Shown one piece after another: positions 6,984-15,249 of a stretch of 20,843 bases of DNA. Source of the DNA: Nitrospirota bacterium (lineage in GTDB: Bacteria > Nitrospinota_A > UBA7883 > JACRGQ01); the NCBI GenBank assembly GCA_024275775.1, contig JAJRYM010000094.1:1-20843 (forward strand), written 5' to 3'. How positions within the stretch are numbered: position 1 is the first letter of the stretch; the number at the start of each line of letters is the position of its first letter. The notes under the pieces were generated by a model that saw only the letters and a list, made by a program, of their open reading frames with translations, was not told where the DNA came from and searched no databases. The position numbers were made by a program, and so were the translations under genes.

Positions 6984-8348
6984 ATGAAAAGTGATTTTAC
7001 TGTTTGCATAGTCGGGCGGCCGAACGTGGGGAAATCTACGCTGTTCAACAAGCTCACCCACTCGCGGCGCGCCATAGTAAACGATATGGCGGGCGTAACG
7101 AGGGACAGAATGTTCGGCCATGCCGACCTCGACGGGGTTGGCGCGTGGCTTATAGATACCGGCGGGTTCGAGCCGGAGGCGAAAGACGCCCTCCTCTCGC
7201 AGGTGCGGGAGCAGGCGCAGATGGCCATAGAGGAAGCTGACGTAATCTGCTTCACGGTGGACGGCCGGACGGGGCTGACGGCGATTGATATGGAAATCGC
7301 CCGGATGCTCCGAAAAAGCGGAAAGCGGGTTGTCGTGGCGGTAAACAAGCTGGACAGTCCGAAAATCGAAAACGATATGGCCGAATTTTTTCGCACCGGT
7401 TTCGAGGCGGTATTTCCGGTATCGGCGGAACATTCTATAGGGCTGGGGGAGCTTGTGGAGTCGCTTGCCGAAGGGCGTGAGCGCGACGTTATCGAAGAGC
7501 CCGAAGAGGAAATCGAAGATGAGTCGGAAGAGAAGCCGAAAAAGGAAAAGCCGGTTACGGTGGCGGTGGTCGGATGCCCTAACGTAGGCAAATCGTCCAT
7601 CATAAACCGGATACTCGGCGAAAAAAGAATGACCGTTTCCGATATCCCCGGCACGACGAGAGACAGCGTGGACAGCCTTGTGAAACGCAACGGCAGGAAA
7701 TATCTTTTCACCGATACGGCAGGCATCCGGCGGAAGGGAAGAATATCGCAAAAGCTGGAAAAATATTCCATCATCATGGCGCTCAAAGGCATCGGCAGGT
7801 CGCAGGTATGCCTGCTGGTGATAGACGCCACCCGCGGGATAAGGGATCAGGACGCGCGGATAGCCGGGATAATACGCGACGAGGGGAAAGCCTGCATTAT
7901 CATCGTAAACAAGTGGGACCTGGTGGAAAAAGATACTCTCTCCACCGAGCGGTTCACGCGCGAACTGCGGGAACAGCTGAAATTTCTTTCCTACGCGCCG
8001 GTGATGTTCGTCTCCGCCGAAACGGGACAGCGGATTGAGCGGATTTTCGAATCGATAAACGGGGTAGTGGATGAATATCGCAAACGAGTGCCTACCGGCC
8101 CGCTGAACAGGCTTATACGCCGGTGGACGGACAGACAGCCGCCTCCCTTGCGAAAAGGAAAAAGAGGTAAAATATATTACGTTTCGCAAACGAAAACCGA
8201 GCCTCCGATTTTCAGTTTTGTGGTGAATAATCCGGAAAGACTGCCGGAGATGTACAGAAGATATCTGGCGAACAGAATAAGGGAGGAGTACGGGTTTGAA
8301 GGCTCTCCAGTGATATGCCGGTTTCAGCCGAGGAAAAGCGCCAAATGA
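6984..8348 (+). CDS. der: Ribosome-assembly GTPase Der (EngA)
   Basis: 454 residues, the normal size. Der is an essential tandem-GTPase that acts in late assembly of the 50S ribosomal subunit. The first G domain has the P-loop GRPNVGKS (11-18), DTGGFE (59-63 region) and NKLD (121-124); the second has GCPNVGKS (197-204), DTAG and NKWD. The two are joined by a very acidic, then lysine-rich linker (about 171-190). The C-terminal KH-like domain includes PPIFSFVVNNPE and the final YGFEGSPVICRF that closes Der proteins. The ATG at 6984 is the only start that precedes the first P-loop at the usual distance; its ribosome-binding site is weak. The stop codon overlaps the histidine kinase start (ATGA at 8345-8348), so the kinase is probably co-translated. 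Der has no known link to the kinase. Function certain. Confidence 0.97.
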   Translation: MKSDFTVCIVGRPNVGKSTLFNKLTHSRRAIVNDMAGVTRDRMFGHADLDGVGAWLIDTGGFEPEAKDALLSQVREQAQMAIEEADVICFTVDGRTGLTAIDMEIARMLRKSGKRVVVAVNKLDSPKIENDMAEFFRTGFEAVFPVSAEHSIGLGELVESLAEGRERDVIEEPEEEIEDESEEKPKKEKPVTVAVVGCPNVGKSSIINRILGEKRMTVSDIPGTTRDSVDSLVKRNGRKYLFTDTAGIRRKGRISQKLEKYSIIMALKGIGRSQVCLLVIDATRGIRDQDARIAGIIRDEGKACIIIVNKWDLVEKDTLSTERFTRELREQLKFLSYAPVMFVSAETGQRIERIFESINGVVDEYRKRVPTGPLNRLIRRWTDRQPPPLRKGKRGKIYYVSQTKTEPPIFSFVVNNPERLPEMYRRYLANRIREEYGFEGSPVICRFQPRKSAK

Positions 8349-10093
8349 ACAACTGGAAAAAAACGGATACCGTCATCTGGCTTACGCTGATGTTAGTGGT
8401 CATCGTCGTGGCGGTAATCGCAAACAGCATGAGCAGTTCCATCAACCTCGAAATCGAGGAGGAGTATTCCGTATCGCAGGCGGCTATGGCCGAGTCGGCG
8501 GCAAAGACCGTGAAGCACTATTTTTCGGAAGTCGAAACAGAGCTACGGGTGCTTTCAACAGTGCCGGAGGTAAAAAATCTTGAGCTTGTAAGGGCCAAGC
8601 GTCAACTGCAGGACATTCTGACCGCGCACAGCGATAAGATAACAACCATCATGCTCGTCAATTATTTGGGGCAGATTGTGGTAAGCGAAAAATGGATGAG
8701 ATCGCCCGAGATAGTATCCTTCGCGGCGGCTCTTCATAAACGGATGTTAAAAGGCGGTAAAAACAGCCGGATAAATCTTGACACGCCATTAATCAGCAAC
8801 GAGATAGAAATTCCGGGGCAGTTTGCAGGGTTCGCGCTGTCGGTGCCGCTTTACAGGCAGACCGGAGACCGGTCGGGCGTTATCACAGGAATGCTCGTGG
8901 CAATGATCTCGCGCAAACTTCTCAATGAAAACCTGCTAAGGCCAATCAACTTCCGCAACGGAAGCGCGGCGTTTATTCTTACTCACAGCGGCACCGGCGT
9001 TGTAGCCCCCGGCGGTAAAGAGATGATTGGCGACCTGCTCAACCGCCTCAATGCCAACCAAAAGGGAATAGCAATTTTCGAGAAAATGTTGCACGGCGAA
9101 AAGGACAGCGTATGGCTTTATCTTGCCGACCGGCGAAAAGCACTGCTTTCATTTTCAGGCGTGAAGTTCGCCGGCGTACACTGGTCGGTAGGCATACTCA
9201 CTCCCCAGAAAGCTATTACAAGAATCGTGCAGAAAAGCAGAATGCAACTGCTCGGCCTGGCGACGTTTGTAGCGGTGGTTCTGTATCTGCTGGCCATCAC
9301 CCTTTTGAAAATCAACCGCAGTAGAATCATAGCGCGGGAAAAAGCCGAGCACGCCTCGGAACTGGCGGAAAAAAATCGCGAACTGGAACGGTTAAGCAGA
9401 ATGAAAGATGAATTTGTTTCAATCGTATCGCACGACCTTCGGTCGCCCATTCACTTAATCTCGAGCTACGCTAAGATGATGCTTCCCGAAGCCGAAAAAG
9501 CCGAAAAGAACGTGAAACCGCTCAAAGCGATAATACGCTCGTCCGAAAGGGTGACTACGCTTATCAACGATATTCTCGATCTGGCCCGTGTTGAAGCGGG
9601 GGAAATGAAACTGAACTATGCCGAAGTGGATATCGACCGCCTTGTGCGAGAATCTTTCAGGGCCGTACAGTTCAACGCCGAGCAGAAAGGAATACGCCTT
9701 CTTTACGAACCGGAAAACGGCCCGCAGACTCTCATGGCCGACAACAACAAACTTTTCCAGGTGCTTAACAACCTGCTGGGAAACGCCATAAAATTTACGC
9801 CGAGAGACGGGGTTGTAACGGTCAGCAAAAGCTCCGACAACGGCAATCTGCTTATGACGGTATCGGATACCGGCCAGGGACTTGAGCCGGAACAGCAGAA
9901 ATCCATTTTCGAAAAATTCAAGCAGGCGGGAGACCATCACGGCTCCGGCCTTGGCCTTGCGATATGCAAAAATCTGGTGGAGCTTCAAAAAGGAAAAATC
10001 TGGGTTGAAAGCGAGCCCGGCAAAGGGGCTGTTTTCAAATTTACTATTCCAATCAAGAGAGAAGAGAGCAGTGAAAAAAGCGGCGGCGATTAA
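8345..10093 (+). CDS. Membrane-bound sensor histidine kinase
   Basis: 582 residues from the ATG at 8345, which overlaps the der stop and has GAGGA 10 nt upstream; an in-frame ATG at 8315 would add ten residues from inside der and lacks this support. Layout: transmembrane helix 1 (about 10-29), a periplasmic or extracellular sensor region (about 30-295, Cache/PDC-like in size and pattern but not provable by eye), transmembrane helix 2 (about 301-322), a coiled coil rich in E/K/R, then the kinase core. H box SHDLRSP (His363), N box NNLLGNAIKF (Asn480), G1 DTGQG, F box IFEKFKQ and G2 GSGLGLAICKN are all present, so it should be active. There is no receiver domain and no response regulator in the window, so it is an orphan here. 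It probably phosphorylates an unlinked regulator in response to an external signal. The end overlaps the amidotransferase gene by 23 bp. Confidence 0.94.
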   Translation: MNNWKKTDTVIWLTLMLVVIVVAVIANSMSSSINLEIEEEYSVSQAAMAESAAKTVKHYFSEVETELRVLSTVPEVKNLELVRAKRQLQDILTAHSDKITTIMLVNYLGQIVVSEKWMRSPEIVSFAAALHKRMLKGGKNSRINLDTPLISNEIEIPGQFAGFALSVPLYRQTGDRSGVITGMLVAMISRKLLNENLLRPINFRNGSAAFILTHSGTGVVAPGGKEMIGDLLNRLNANQKGIAIFEKMLHGEKDSVWLYLADRRKALLSFSGVKFAGVHWSVGILTPQKAITRIVQKSRMQLLGLATFVAVVLYLLAITLLKINRSRIIAREKAEHASELAEKNRELERLSRMKDEFVSIVSHDLRSPIHLISSYAKMMLPEAEKAEKNVKPLKAIIRSSERVTTLINDILDLARVEAGEMKLNYAEVDIDRLVRESFRAVQFNAEQKGIRLLYEPENGPQTLMADNNKLFQVLNNLLGNAIKFTPRDGVVTVSKSSDNGNLLMTVSDTGQGLEPEQQKSIFEKFKQAGDHHGSGLGLAICKNLVELQKGKIWVESEPGKGAVFKFTIPIKREESSEKSGGD

Positions 10094-10766
10094 AAATATC
10101 GGCATAGAAGGGCCGGGCAGTCTCGGAAAATATCTCGTCTCGGCCGGTTACGCACTGGAGGAGGTCGATTTGCAGGGCGGAGACGCCTGCCCCGTAAACG
10201 CAGGCGATTACGACGCCATTATAATACTCGGCGGGCCTTTGAACGTGGATGAAACAAAAGAGCATCCCTTCCTGACGGATGAATTCAGGCTGATAGAAGA
10301 CTGCCTAAAAACCGATACTAGGCTCATAGGCATCTGCCTCGGTGGACAGCTTATAGCGAAAACGCTCGGTGCAGAGGTGAAGCCTAACGGGATAAAGGAA
10401 ATCGGCTGGTACGACGTGAAGCCGACCGAGGCGGGCGGGCAAGATGCGCTCTTTAAATCCCTGCCGGAAACCTTTTCGGCCTTCCACTGGCATACAAACA
10501 CGTTTGACATACCTGAAGGCGCCGCACGGCTTATGGAATCGGAACTTTGCAAAAACCAGGCTTTCACATACGGCAAAGCCGTCGCCTTGCAGTTTCATCT
10601 GGAAGTGGAAGCCGACGATATCAGGCTGTGGTCGAAAGCGTACGCCGATGAACTTGCGCAGGAGCACGGCCCCGGCGGATTTGAAAAAATCGAAGCCGAT
10701 ACGGCAAGGCTTATGCCGGAACTGGAAAAAGCCGCGGCGCGGTTTTACGGTTCGATTTTCTCCTGA
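10071..10766 (+). CDS. Class-I glutamine amidotransferase (GMP-synthase-like), stand-alone
   Basis: 231 residues from a GTG at 10071. A much longer in-frame reading (from 9882) would lie inside the kinase gene and encode unrelated sequence; the GTG is preceded by a purine-rich AGAGAGAAGAGAG and begins right where homology starts (KNIGIEGPGSLGKYL). The catalytic triad is visible: nucleophile in GICLGGQ (Cys89), and QFHLE (His176, Glu178), with the oxyanion-hole strand IIILGGPLNV. Class-I amidotransferases release ammonia from glutamine for a partner synthase, or act as gamma-glutamyl hydrolases. No fused synthetase domain is present and no obvious partner is adjacent, so the product is unknown. 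It shares 23 bp with the kinase gene and converges on the acetyltransferase gene with an 11-bp gap holding no clear terminator. Family call confident, substrate not. Confidence 0.88.
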   Translation: MKKAAAIKNIGIEGPGSLGKYLVSAGYALEEVDLQGGDACPVNAGDYDAIIILGGPLNVDETKEHPFLTDEFRLIEDCLKTDTRLIGICLGGQLIAKTLGAEVKPNGIKEIGWYDVKPTEAGGQDALFKSLPETFSAFHWHTNTFDIPEGAARLMESELCKNQAFTYGKAVALQFHLEVEADDIRLWSKAYADELAQEHGPGGFEKIEADTARLMPELEKAAARFYGSIFS

Positions 10767-10777
10767 CGGCGCGGACT

Positions 10778-11572
10778 TCAGGGGCCGACGCTCGGCTTAA
10801 CCCTGATGTTTTCCGGCAGAAGAAACGTCTTCGGCGCGTAATATCCGGAAGAGACCGTTAAGTTGGGGTACACCCAGCATTCCGGCCCCAGCAGGACGCA
10901 CGGCGAAAGCACCGAGTTACAGCCGGTTTCGCAGTAGTCGCCTATAATCGCGCCCAGCTTGGAGAGCGAAGTTTTAACCTCCGTTTTATTCATTACGAAA
11001 CTTAGCTCCGGGAACGATATTTCCCGTTTCGCCGATGCGGAGCGGAATTTAAGGTTGGCCAGTTTCGTGCCGGCGCCTATGTTTACGAAAGAGCCGATTA
11101 TCGAATTGCCGATGTAGTTGAAATGCCCCATCTCCGAGTGATTCATGATGATGGAATCCTTAACCTCAGTAGTATGCCCAAGAGTGCAGGCGCGGCCGGT
11201 TACGATGTTCCCCCTCAGATATGCGCCGTGCCGAACTTCGCATTTTTCACCTATTATCGTATGGCTCCTGATGACGGCTGTCGGCTCCACCTTCGTTCCC
11301 GCCCCGATAAAAACGGAAATCTCCGGGCAGAAACAATCCTCTTCCAAGGTTAGCGGTTCCGTACAAAAAAGTATGCGGTCGCCGCCGTTCCCCATCAGCT
11401 CAAGGCCTCTCGGCAGGCGGTCAGTTGCTTTCCGGCCCGAAAGATAATTTTCGATATATTCCGCTATGAAGGAAAGCGCGTCCCACGGGCGGGCGGCATC
11501 CCTGAAAATTTCGGCATGTTTGAAGTCGGCCATCTCCGGAAAGAATTCGGCCGGTTTAAGCATATCAGCCAA
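10778..11572 (-). CDS. Stand-alone left-handed beta-helix acetyltransferase resembling the GlmU C-terminal half
   Basis: 264 residues. Hexapeptide repeats (I/V-G-x-x-x-x) run from about 85 to 245 and form a left-handed beta-helix acyltransferase. GHFNYIG, VNIGAGT and LANLKF match the GlmU acetyltransferase, and the spacing is exact: H150, Y153, N164 and N173 correspond to E. coli GlmU His363, Tyr366, Asn377 and Asn386. The first 60 residues are a helical domain unlike the uridylyltransferase half of GlmU. It therefore may acetylate glucosamine-1-phosphate with acetyl-CoA, supplying the activity missing from the half-GlmU at 18286-19047. The start is a TTG at 11572, chosen because GGGGAGG sits 7 nt upstream; an ATG nine bases further in is a poorer fit. 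It overlaps the phosphohexomutase stop by 8 bp and is the last gene of the operon. Acceptor sugar is inferred. Confidence 0.85.
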   Translation of the reverse strand: MADMLKPAEFFPEMADFKHAEIFRDAARPWDALSFIAEYIENYLSGRKATDRLPRGLELMGNGGDRILFCTEPLTLEEDCFCPEISVFIGAGTKVEPTAVIRSHTIIGEKCEVRHGAYLRGNIVTGRACTLGHTTEVKDSIIMNHSEMGHFNYIGNSIIGSFVNIGAGTKLANLKFRSASAKREISFPELSFVMNKTEVKTSLSKLGAIIGDYCETGCNSVLSPCVLLGPECWVYPNLTVSSGYYAPKTFLLPENIRVKPSVGP

Positions 11573-13430
11573 TAAACCGCCTCCCCAGTTCCGTCAGTTC
11601 GTAACTGTCGCCGTTTTTTCCGATGATCTTCTCCTTGATTTCCATTTCGCTCAGCAGACGTGAAAAGTTTACATCGTCGAAATCGGTTTCGGCAAACATT
11701 TTACCTGCTTTTATCATGCGCAGAATTTCCGCTTCCGCTATCGCCATACGGTTTTCCATATTTTTCATCCTTCGCATCAGCAAAAGCAGTATATCCTCGC
11801 AGATCGCATCGAGCATGTTTTTAAGGGAAACCATTCCGCGAACGTTCACGCTTATTTTATCTTCCGTGCCTGAATTCCGCACGAAAACGGCGCCGGCAGT
11901 CATCCCGGACGAATCGTTCAAACGAAAGAAAAGCATATCCGGTTCGGTATCGATACGCCCGCTTTCGAGAATAAGCCCGGCGGGCGCGGACGAACCAAAG
12001 CATTTTTTTATACACTGTTCGGCTTCCTGCCATACATCGCTGTTCCTTTTGAAAGACGATTTTTTTACGTAATAGGCGTAAGCCGATTTCTTGTATCCGG
12101 GAGGAAACGGTTCTGCGAGACGGTTGAAAAACTTTTCATCCCGCTCGCCTTCCGCAAGCACGGTGACCGCCGCAAGCGTGTTCAAAGCACCCTTGATGCC
12201 GTTGCCGGCAAAAACGGTTCTTTCGCTGTCATCGCTTTTTTTCAAATACCCGGCGTGAATACTGTGGCCGGTCTCTTCGCATCCAAGCCCGAACCGCTCA
12301 GGCGAGATTGCGGCTTTTTGAAGAATCCATTTATCCCCCACGCCTGTAATTTCCGGCCTGTAGCCAAGCTCCGCCGCGTGGCGGGAGAGGTTAATATCGC
12401 TTTCGACCGAATGAACGAAGAGGGAACCGCGATATTTTTCAGGCTCTGTTTCTATTAAAAACCGAGCCTGCAGGGCCGCGCATTCGTCCCCTGAAAGTAT
12501 GTTTATGGAATCGGTATGCGGATTGTAAACAAGCAGATAAAATCTGTCGCCGTCTCCGTCGAACGATACGCCGAAAACCGTTTTACCGGCACGGTATTCT
12601 TCACCGCGCGATTCTTTCCACATTTTTTTAACGAGCAGATGGCCGGAGCCTGACGTACCGGAGAAATCTTTTATCCCTTCAAGCAGAGCCACGCCGGAAT
12701 TTTGGTTGATTCTCCCGTTCTGCTCGCCCGCCACCTGCATCACCGTGCCGAAACCGACACGCTGAAAAATTTCCGGCGCGATGCCCGCCGTCGCGCCGCA
12801 GGCGGTATCCAATATCAATATAAAATCGTCGGGCGGCGCTTCCGCAAACCAGCTGTTGCGGGGATCGATATGGAAGTCCATCATCATTGAGCGGGCTTCC
12901 ACGCCGATACCAACCGGTTCGTATTTTTCCGGCAGACGTTTAATAAGCTCGTAATCTGCGGCGAACAGTTCCACTGTAAGATGGCCGTCATCTTCCGGCA
13001 ACATTTTCATTCCATCCGGCGCGAGAAAAATCTTTATGCCGTTTTGATCCGCCGGATTATGCGAAGCGGTTATCATGAAACCTGCGGGCGCGCCCCTTGC
13101 GGCCAGCGCAAACGGCACTGCGGGCGTCGGCAGGCTTCCCATCAGAAGAGGTTTGCCGCCGGCTCTGGAGATGCCGGAAATAGCGCGGGAAGTGTAAAAA
13201 CCTTCCACGTCTCTGGAATCCCAGGCTATCGGCACCTCCGCCCCTTCGGACATAAGACCCCGCTCAAGCAGGTTTTTTATATGACAGTAACAGTAGAGCT
13301 CGAAAAACTCCTCGGTAAGGAAATCGTCTTCAACAAAAACGGCGAGCGGGTCTTTGGGAAAACGCGAGGACGGCGCTACGAGCCCCCTAACGCCGTCCGT
13401 TCCCTGGATTCTTTCCGGTTTCCGGCTCAC
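11565..13430 (-). CDS. Phosphohexomutase (phosphoglucosamine mutase-like) with C-terminal winged-helix-like tail
   Basis: 621 residues, against about 450 for GlmM. Alpha-D-phosphohexomutases move phosphate between the 6 and 1 positions of a sugar; in this operon the likely reaction is glucosamine-6-phosphate to glucosamine-1-phosphate. Domain marks in order are GTDGVRG (10-16), the phosphoserine loop TASHNP (Ser123), the magnesium loop DGDGDR (D291, D293, D295), the sugar-binding EETGH (385-389) and the phosphate loop RNSGTED (518-524). Extra length comes from insertions between these motifs and from a tail after about 555: residues 561-621 alternate helices and end in YELTELGRRFIG, a typical wing of a winged-helix domain. 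The start is GTG (13430-13428), whose GTGA overlaps the GlmS1 stop, so translation is coupled. Substrate could also be glucose or mannose phosphate. The catalytic set is complete. Confidence 0.88.
   Translation of the reverse strand: MSRKPERIQGTDGVRGLVAPSSRFPKDPLAVFVEDDFLTEEFFELYCYCHIKNLLERGLMSEGAEVPIAWDSRDVEGFYTSRAISGISRAGGKPLLMGSLPTPAVPFALAARGAPAGFMITASHNPADQNGIKIFLAPDGMKMLPEDDGHLTVELFAADYELIKRLPEKYEPVGIGVEARSMMMDFHIDPRNSWFAEAPPDDFILILDTACGATAGIAPEIFQRVGFGTVMQVAGEQNGRINQNSGVALLEGIKDFSGTSGSGHLLVKKMWKESRGEEYRAGKTVFGVSFDGDGDRFYLLVYNPHTDSINILSGDECAALQARFLIETEPEKYRGSLFVHSVESDINLSRHAAELGYRPEITGVGDKWILQKAAISPERFGLGCEETGHSIHAGYLKKSDDSERTVFAGNGIKGALNTLAAVTVLAEGERDEKFFNRLAEPFPPGYKKSAYAYYVKKSSFKRNSDVWQEAEQCIKKCFGSSAPAGLILESGRIDTEPDMLFFRLNDSSGMTAGAVFVRNSGTEDKISVNVRGMVSLKNMLDAICEDILLLLMRRMKNMENRMAIAEAEILRMIKAGKMFAETDFDDVNFSRLLSEMEIKEKIIGKNGDSYELTELGRRFIG
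11580..11586 (-). promoter_or_regulatory. Ribosome-binding site selecting a TTG start
   Basis: The minus strand reads GGGGAGG here, 7 nt before TTG (11572-11570) and 16 nt before the ATG at 11563. The spacing favours the TTG as the start of the acetyltransferase gene. The site lies inside the last codons of the phosphohexomutase gene, so the two are translationally linked. Confidence 0.6.
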
Positions 13431-15247
13431 GCCACGGTAACCGATTTAGCAAGCGCCCTCGGTTTATCGACATTCCGCCCCAGCGCGGTAGCGGTGAAAT
13501 AGGCGTAAAGCTGGGCCGCCACAATGGAAACAATCGGCGCGATGAAAGGATGCGCTTTCGGAAGCAGAAGCTGGTCGTCCAGCAGGCCGGAGTTCGCAAG
13601 AGATTTCGAGGAATGAAACGCCACAACCTTGCCCCCGCGCGCCTTTATCTCTTCCACCGCGCTGACGGTCGTTTTAAAAAGTTCCTTTTCAGCTTGCGGG
13701 GGAAAGAAAACCATGGAGCGAATTTTATCGTCAATCAGGGCGATCGTGCCGTGCTTCAAAAAACCGGCAGGCATCCCTTCAGCGTGCTGGTAAGCTACTT
13801 CTTTCACTTTGAGCGCCGATTCAAGAGCCACCGGATAATAGACACCGCGCCCAAGATAAAGCCAGCTATCGTGCCCGGCGTGGCGCTGGGCCAGCGAGCG
13901 GGCAAAGCCGGAATACTCGTTCAGAAAATCGGAGATGACCGACGGAAGTCCGTTCAGTTTTTCAATAAGCGCTTTCTTCCGCGCCGGTTTTATCGCGCCG
14001 TTCAGCGCGCCTACTTCCAACGCGAGGCGCATCAGGGTAAGCATCTGCGAGGTGGCCGCTTTGGTGCTAACCACGCATATCTCCGGGCCGGAGCCCTGCA
14101 TGATTACGCTTTCCGCCATTCTTGCCATGGAGGAGCCGATTACGTTGACTATGGCCGCCGTGCGGGCGCCGTTCTTTACGGCCGTTTTAAGGGCCCGAAG
14201 CGTGTCGTACGTCTCGCCGGACTGCGATACGGCCAGCACCAGATCGTTCCTGCCGATAGAGGCCGATTCCGGCGCTTCGTCGGAGCTGAGCGCATAGGCC
14301 GGTATTCCGGCTATCGAGGAGAAATAATACTGCCCCATCATCGCGGAATAGTAGGTGGTGCCGACCCCCATTAAAAATAGGTTGCGGGCGGAGAGCATTT
14401 TTTCGGCCATCTCCCGGATATGCTCTTCGGGTATTTCCAAAACCTGTCCTATGGTTGACGGCTGTTCATGTATCTCTTTCAGCATGTAGTGGGGGTAGCC
14501 GCCTTTGCGGGCGGTTTCCACATCCCACTCAATCCGAAGAATGTCGCGTTCGATCGGTTCAAGGTCGCCTATCCGCCGTATTTCATAACCTTCGCGTGAG
14601 ACAACGGCGTATTCCCCGTCCTCGAGAACCACCGCGTTGCGGGTGTATTCAACGAAGGCGTTGAAATCGGAACCTATGTAGTTTTCGTTTTCGCCCAGGC
14701 CGAGTATCAGGGGACTTTCGTTTCTGCCGCAGAAAATTTTTTCCGGTTCGCCGGGCGAGATCATCGCCACCGCGAAACTCCCTTCAAGCATGCGGAGAGC
14801 CTTGATGAAAGCCGCCTCAAGCGAGCCGCCGCCTTTCAGGTTTTCTTCAATCAGATGGGCGACCACTTCGGAATCAGTTTCGGATTTGAAACTGTGTTTT
14901 TTTCTTATGAGATCGGATTTCAGTTTTCGATAGTTGGTTATTATGCCGTTATGAACAACCGCTGTTTTCCCGCCGCAACAGAGGTGTGGATGGGCGTTGC
15001 CGGAGGTTACTTTGCCGTGGGTCGCCCAGCGGGTATGCGCGATTCCCACCCGCCCCTTAACGTCGGTAAACAACTCCTTTTCCGCCACGTCCGCCACGTA
15101 GCCGATGTTTTTTCTCACCGTGGCTCCGGCGCCGTTCAACAGGGCTATGCCGCAGGAATCATAACCTCGATATTCGAGGTTTCGCAGACTTTCAACAAGC
15201 TTTCCTGAAACATCGGCGGATGAAATTATTCCGCTGATTCCGCACAT
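13427..15247 (-). CDS. glmS: Glucosamine-6-phosphate synthase, paralog 1 (catalytic Cys present)
   Basis: 606 residues, the normal size. GlmS makes glucosamine-6-phosphate from fructose-6-phosphate and glutamine, the entry to UDP-GlcNAc. The N-terminal Ntn glutaminase begins MCGI, with Cys2 exposed after Met removal, followed by RGYDSCG, HTRWATHG, HNGI and SETDSEV. The isomerase half has two SIS domains: SQSGETYDT, VVSTKAATS, VKEVAYQHAEG and FLKHG, ending AKSVTVA with the catalytic Lys601. Compared with the neighbouring paralog and E. coli, the first SIS domain is slightly divergent: GVGTTYYS replaces the usual G-T-S loop and SSDEAPE replaces the conserved ASEFRY. It may therefore differ in sugar handling. 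It starts 2 nt after the nucleotidyltransferase stop, with AGATAGGA next to the ATG, and overlaps the mutase start by 4 bp. This is the paralog predicted to have working glutaminase. Confidence 0.94.
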   Translation of the reverse strand: MCGISGIISSADVSGKLVESLRNLEYRGYDSCGIALLNGAGATVRKNIGYVADVAEKELFTDVKGRVGIAHTRWATHGKVTSGNAHPHLCCGGKTAVVHNGIITNYRKLKSDLIRKKHSFKSETDSEVVAHLIEENLKGGGSLEAAFIKALRMLEGSFAVAMISPGEPEKIFCGRNESPLILGLGENENYIGSDFNAFVEYTRNAVVLEDGEYAVVSREGYEIRRIGDLEPIERDILRIEWDVETARKGGYPHYMLKEIHEQPSTIGQVLEIPEEHIREMAEKMLSARNLFLMGVGTTYYSAMMGQYYFSSIAGIPAYALSSDEAPESASIGRNDLVLAVSQSGETYDTLRALKTAVKNGARTAAIVNVIGSSMARMAESVIMQGSGPEICVVSTKAATSQMLTLMRLALEVGALNGAIKPARKKALIEKLNGLPSVISDFLNEYSGFARSLAQRHAGHDSWLYLGRGVYYPVALESALKVKEVAYQHAEGMPAGFLKHGTIALIDDKIRSMVFFPPQAEKELFKTTVSAVEEIKARGGKVVAFHSSKSLANSGLLDDQLLLPKAHPFIAPIVSIVAAQLYAYFTATALGRNVDKPRALAKSVTVA

Positions 15248-15249
15248 TC

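Noticed and set aside
6975..8189. Long minus-strand frames opposite der
   Set aside because: Shadows of the der coding sequence, with no motifs or plausible start signals.
8315..8344. Upstream ATG for the histidine kinase
   Set aside because: Would lie inside der; the ATG at 8345 has GAGGA at good spacing and the ATGA overlap.
9882..10070. N-terminal extension of the amidotransferase
   Set aside because: This part lies inside the kinase ATPase domain in another frame and encodes no amidotransferase sequence; the GTG at 10071 fits the family start.
10778..10800. GCCGA-CGC-TCGGC hairpin at the convergent gene ends
   Set aside because: It lies within the acetyltransferase coding end and has no T-tract on either strand, so it is not supported as a terminator.
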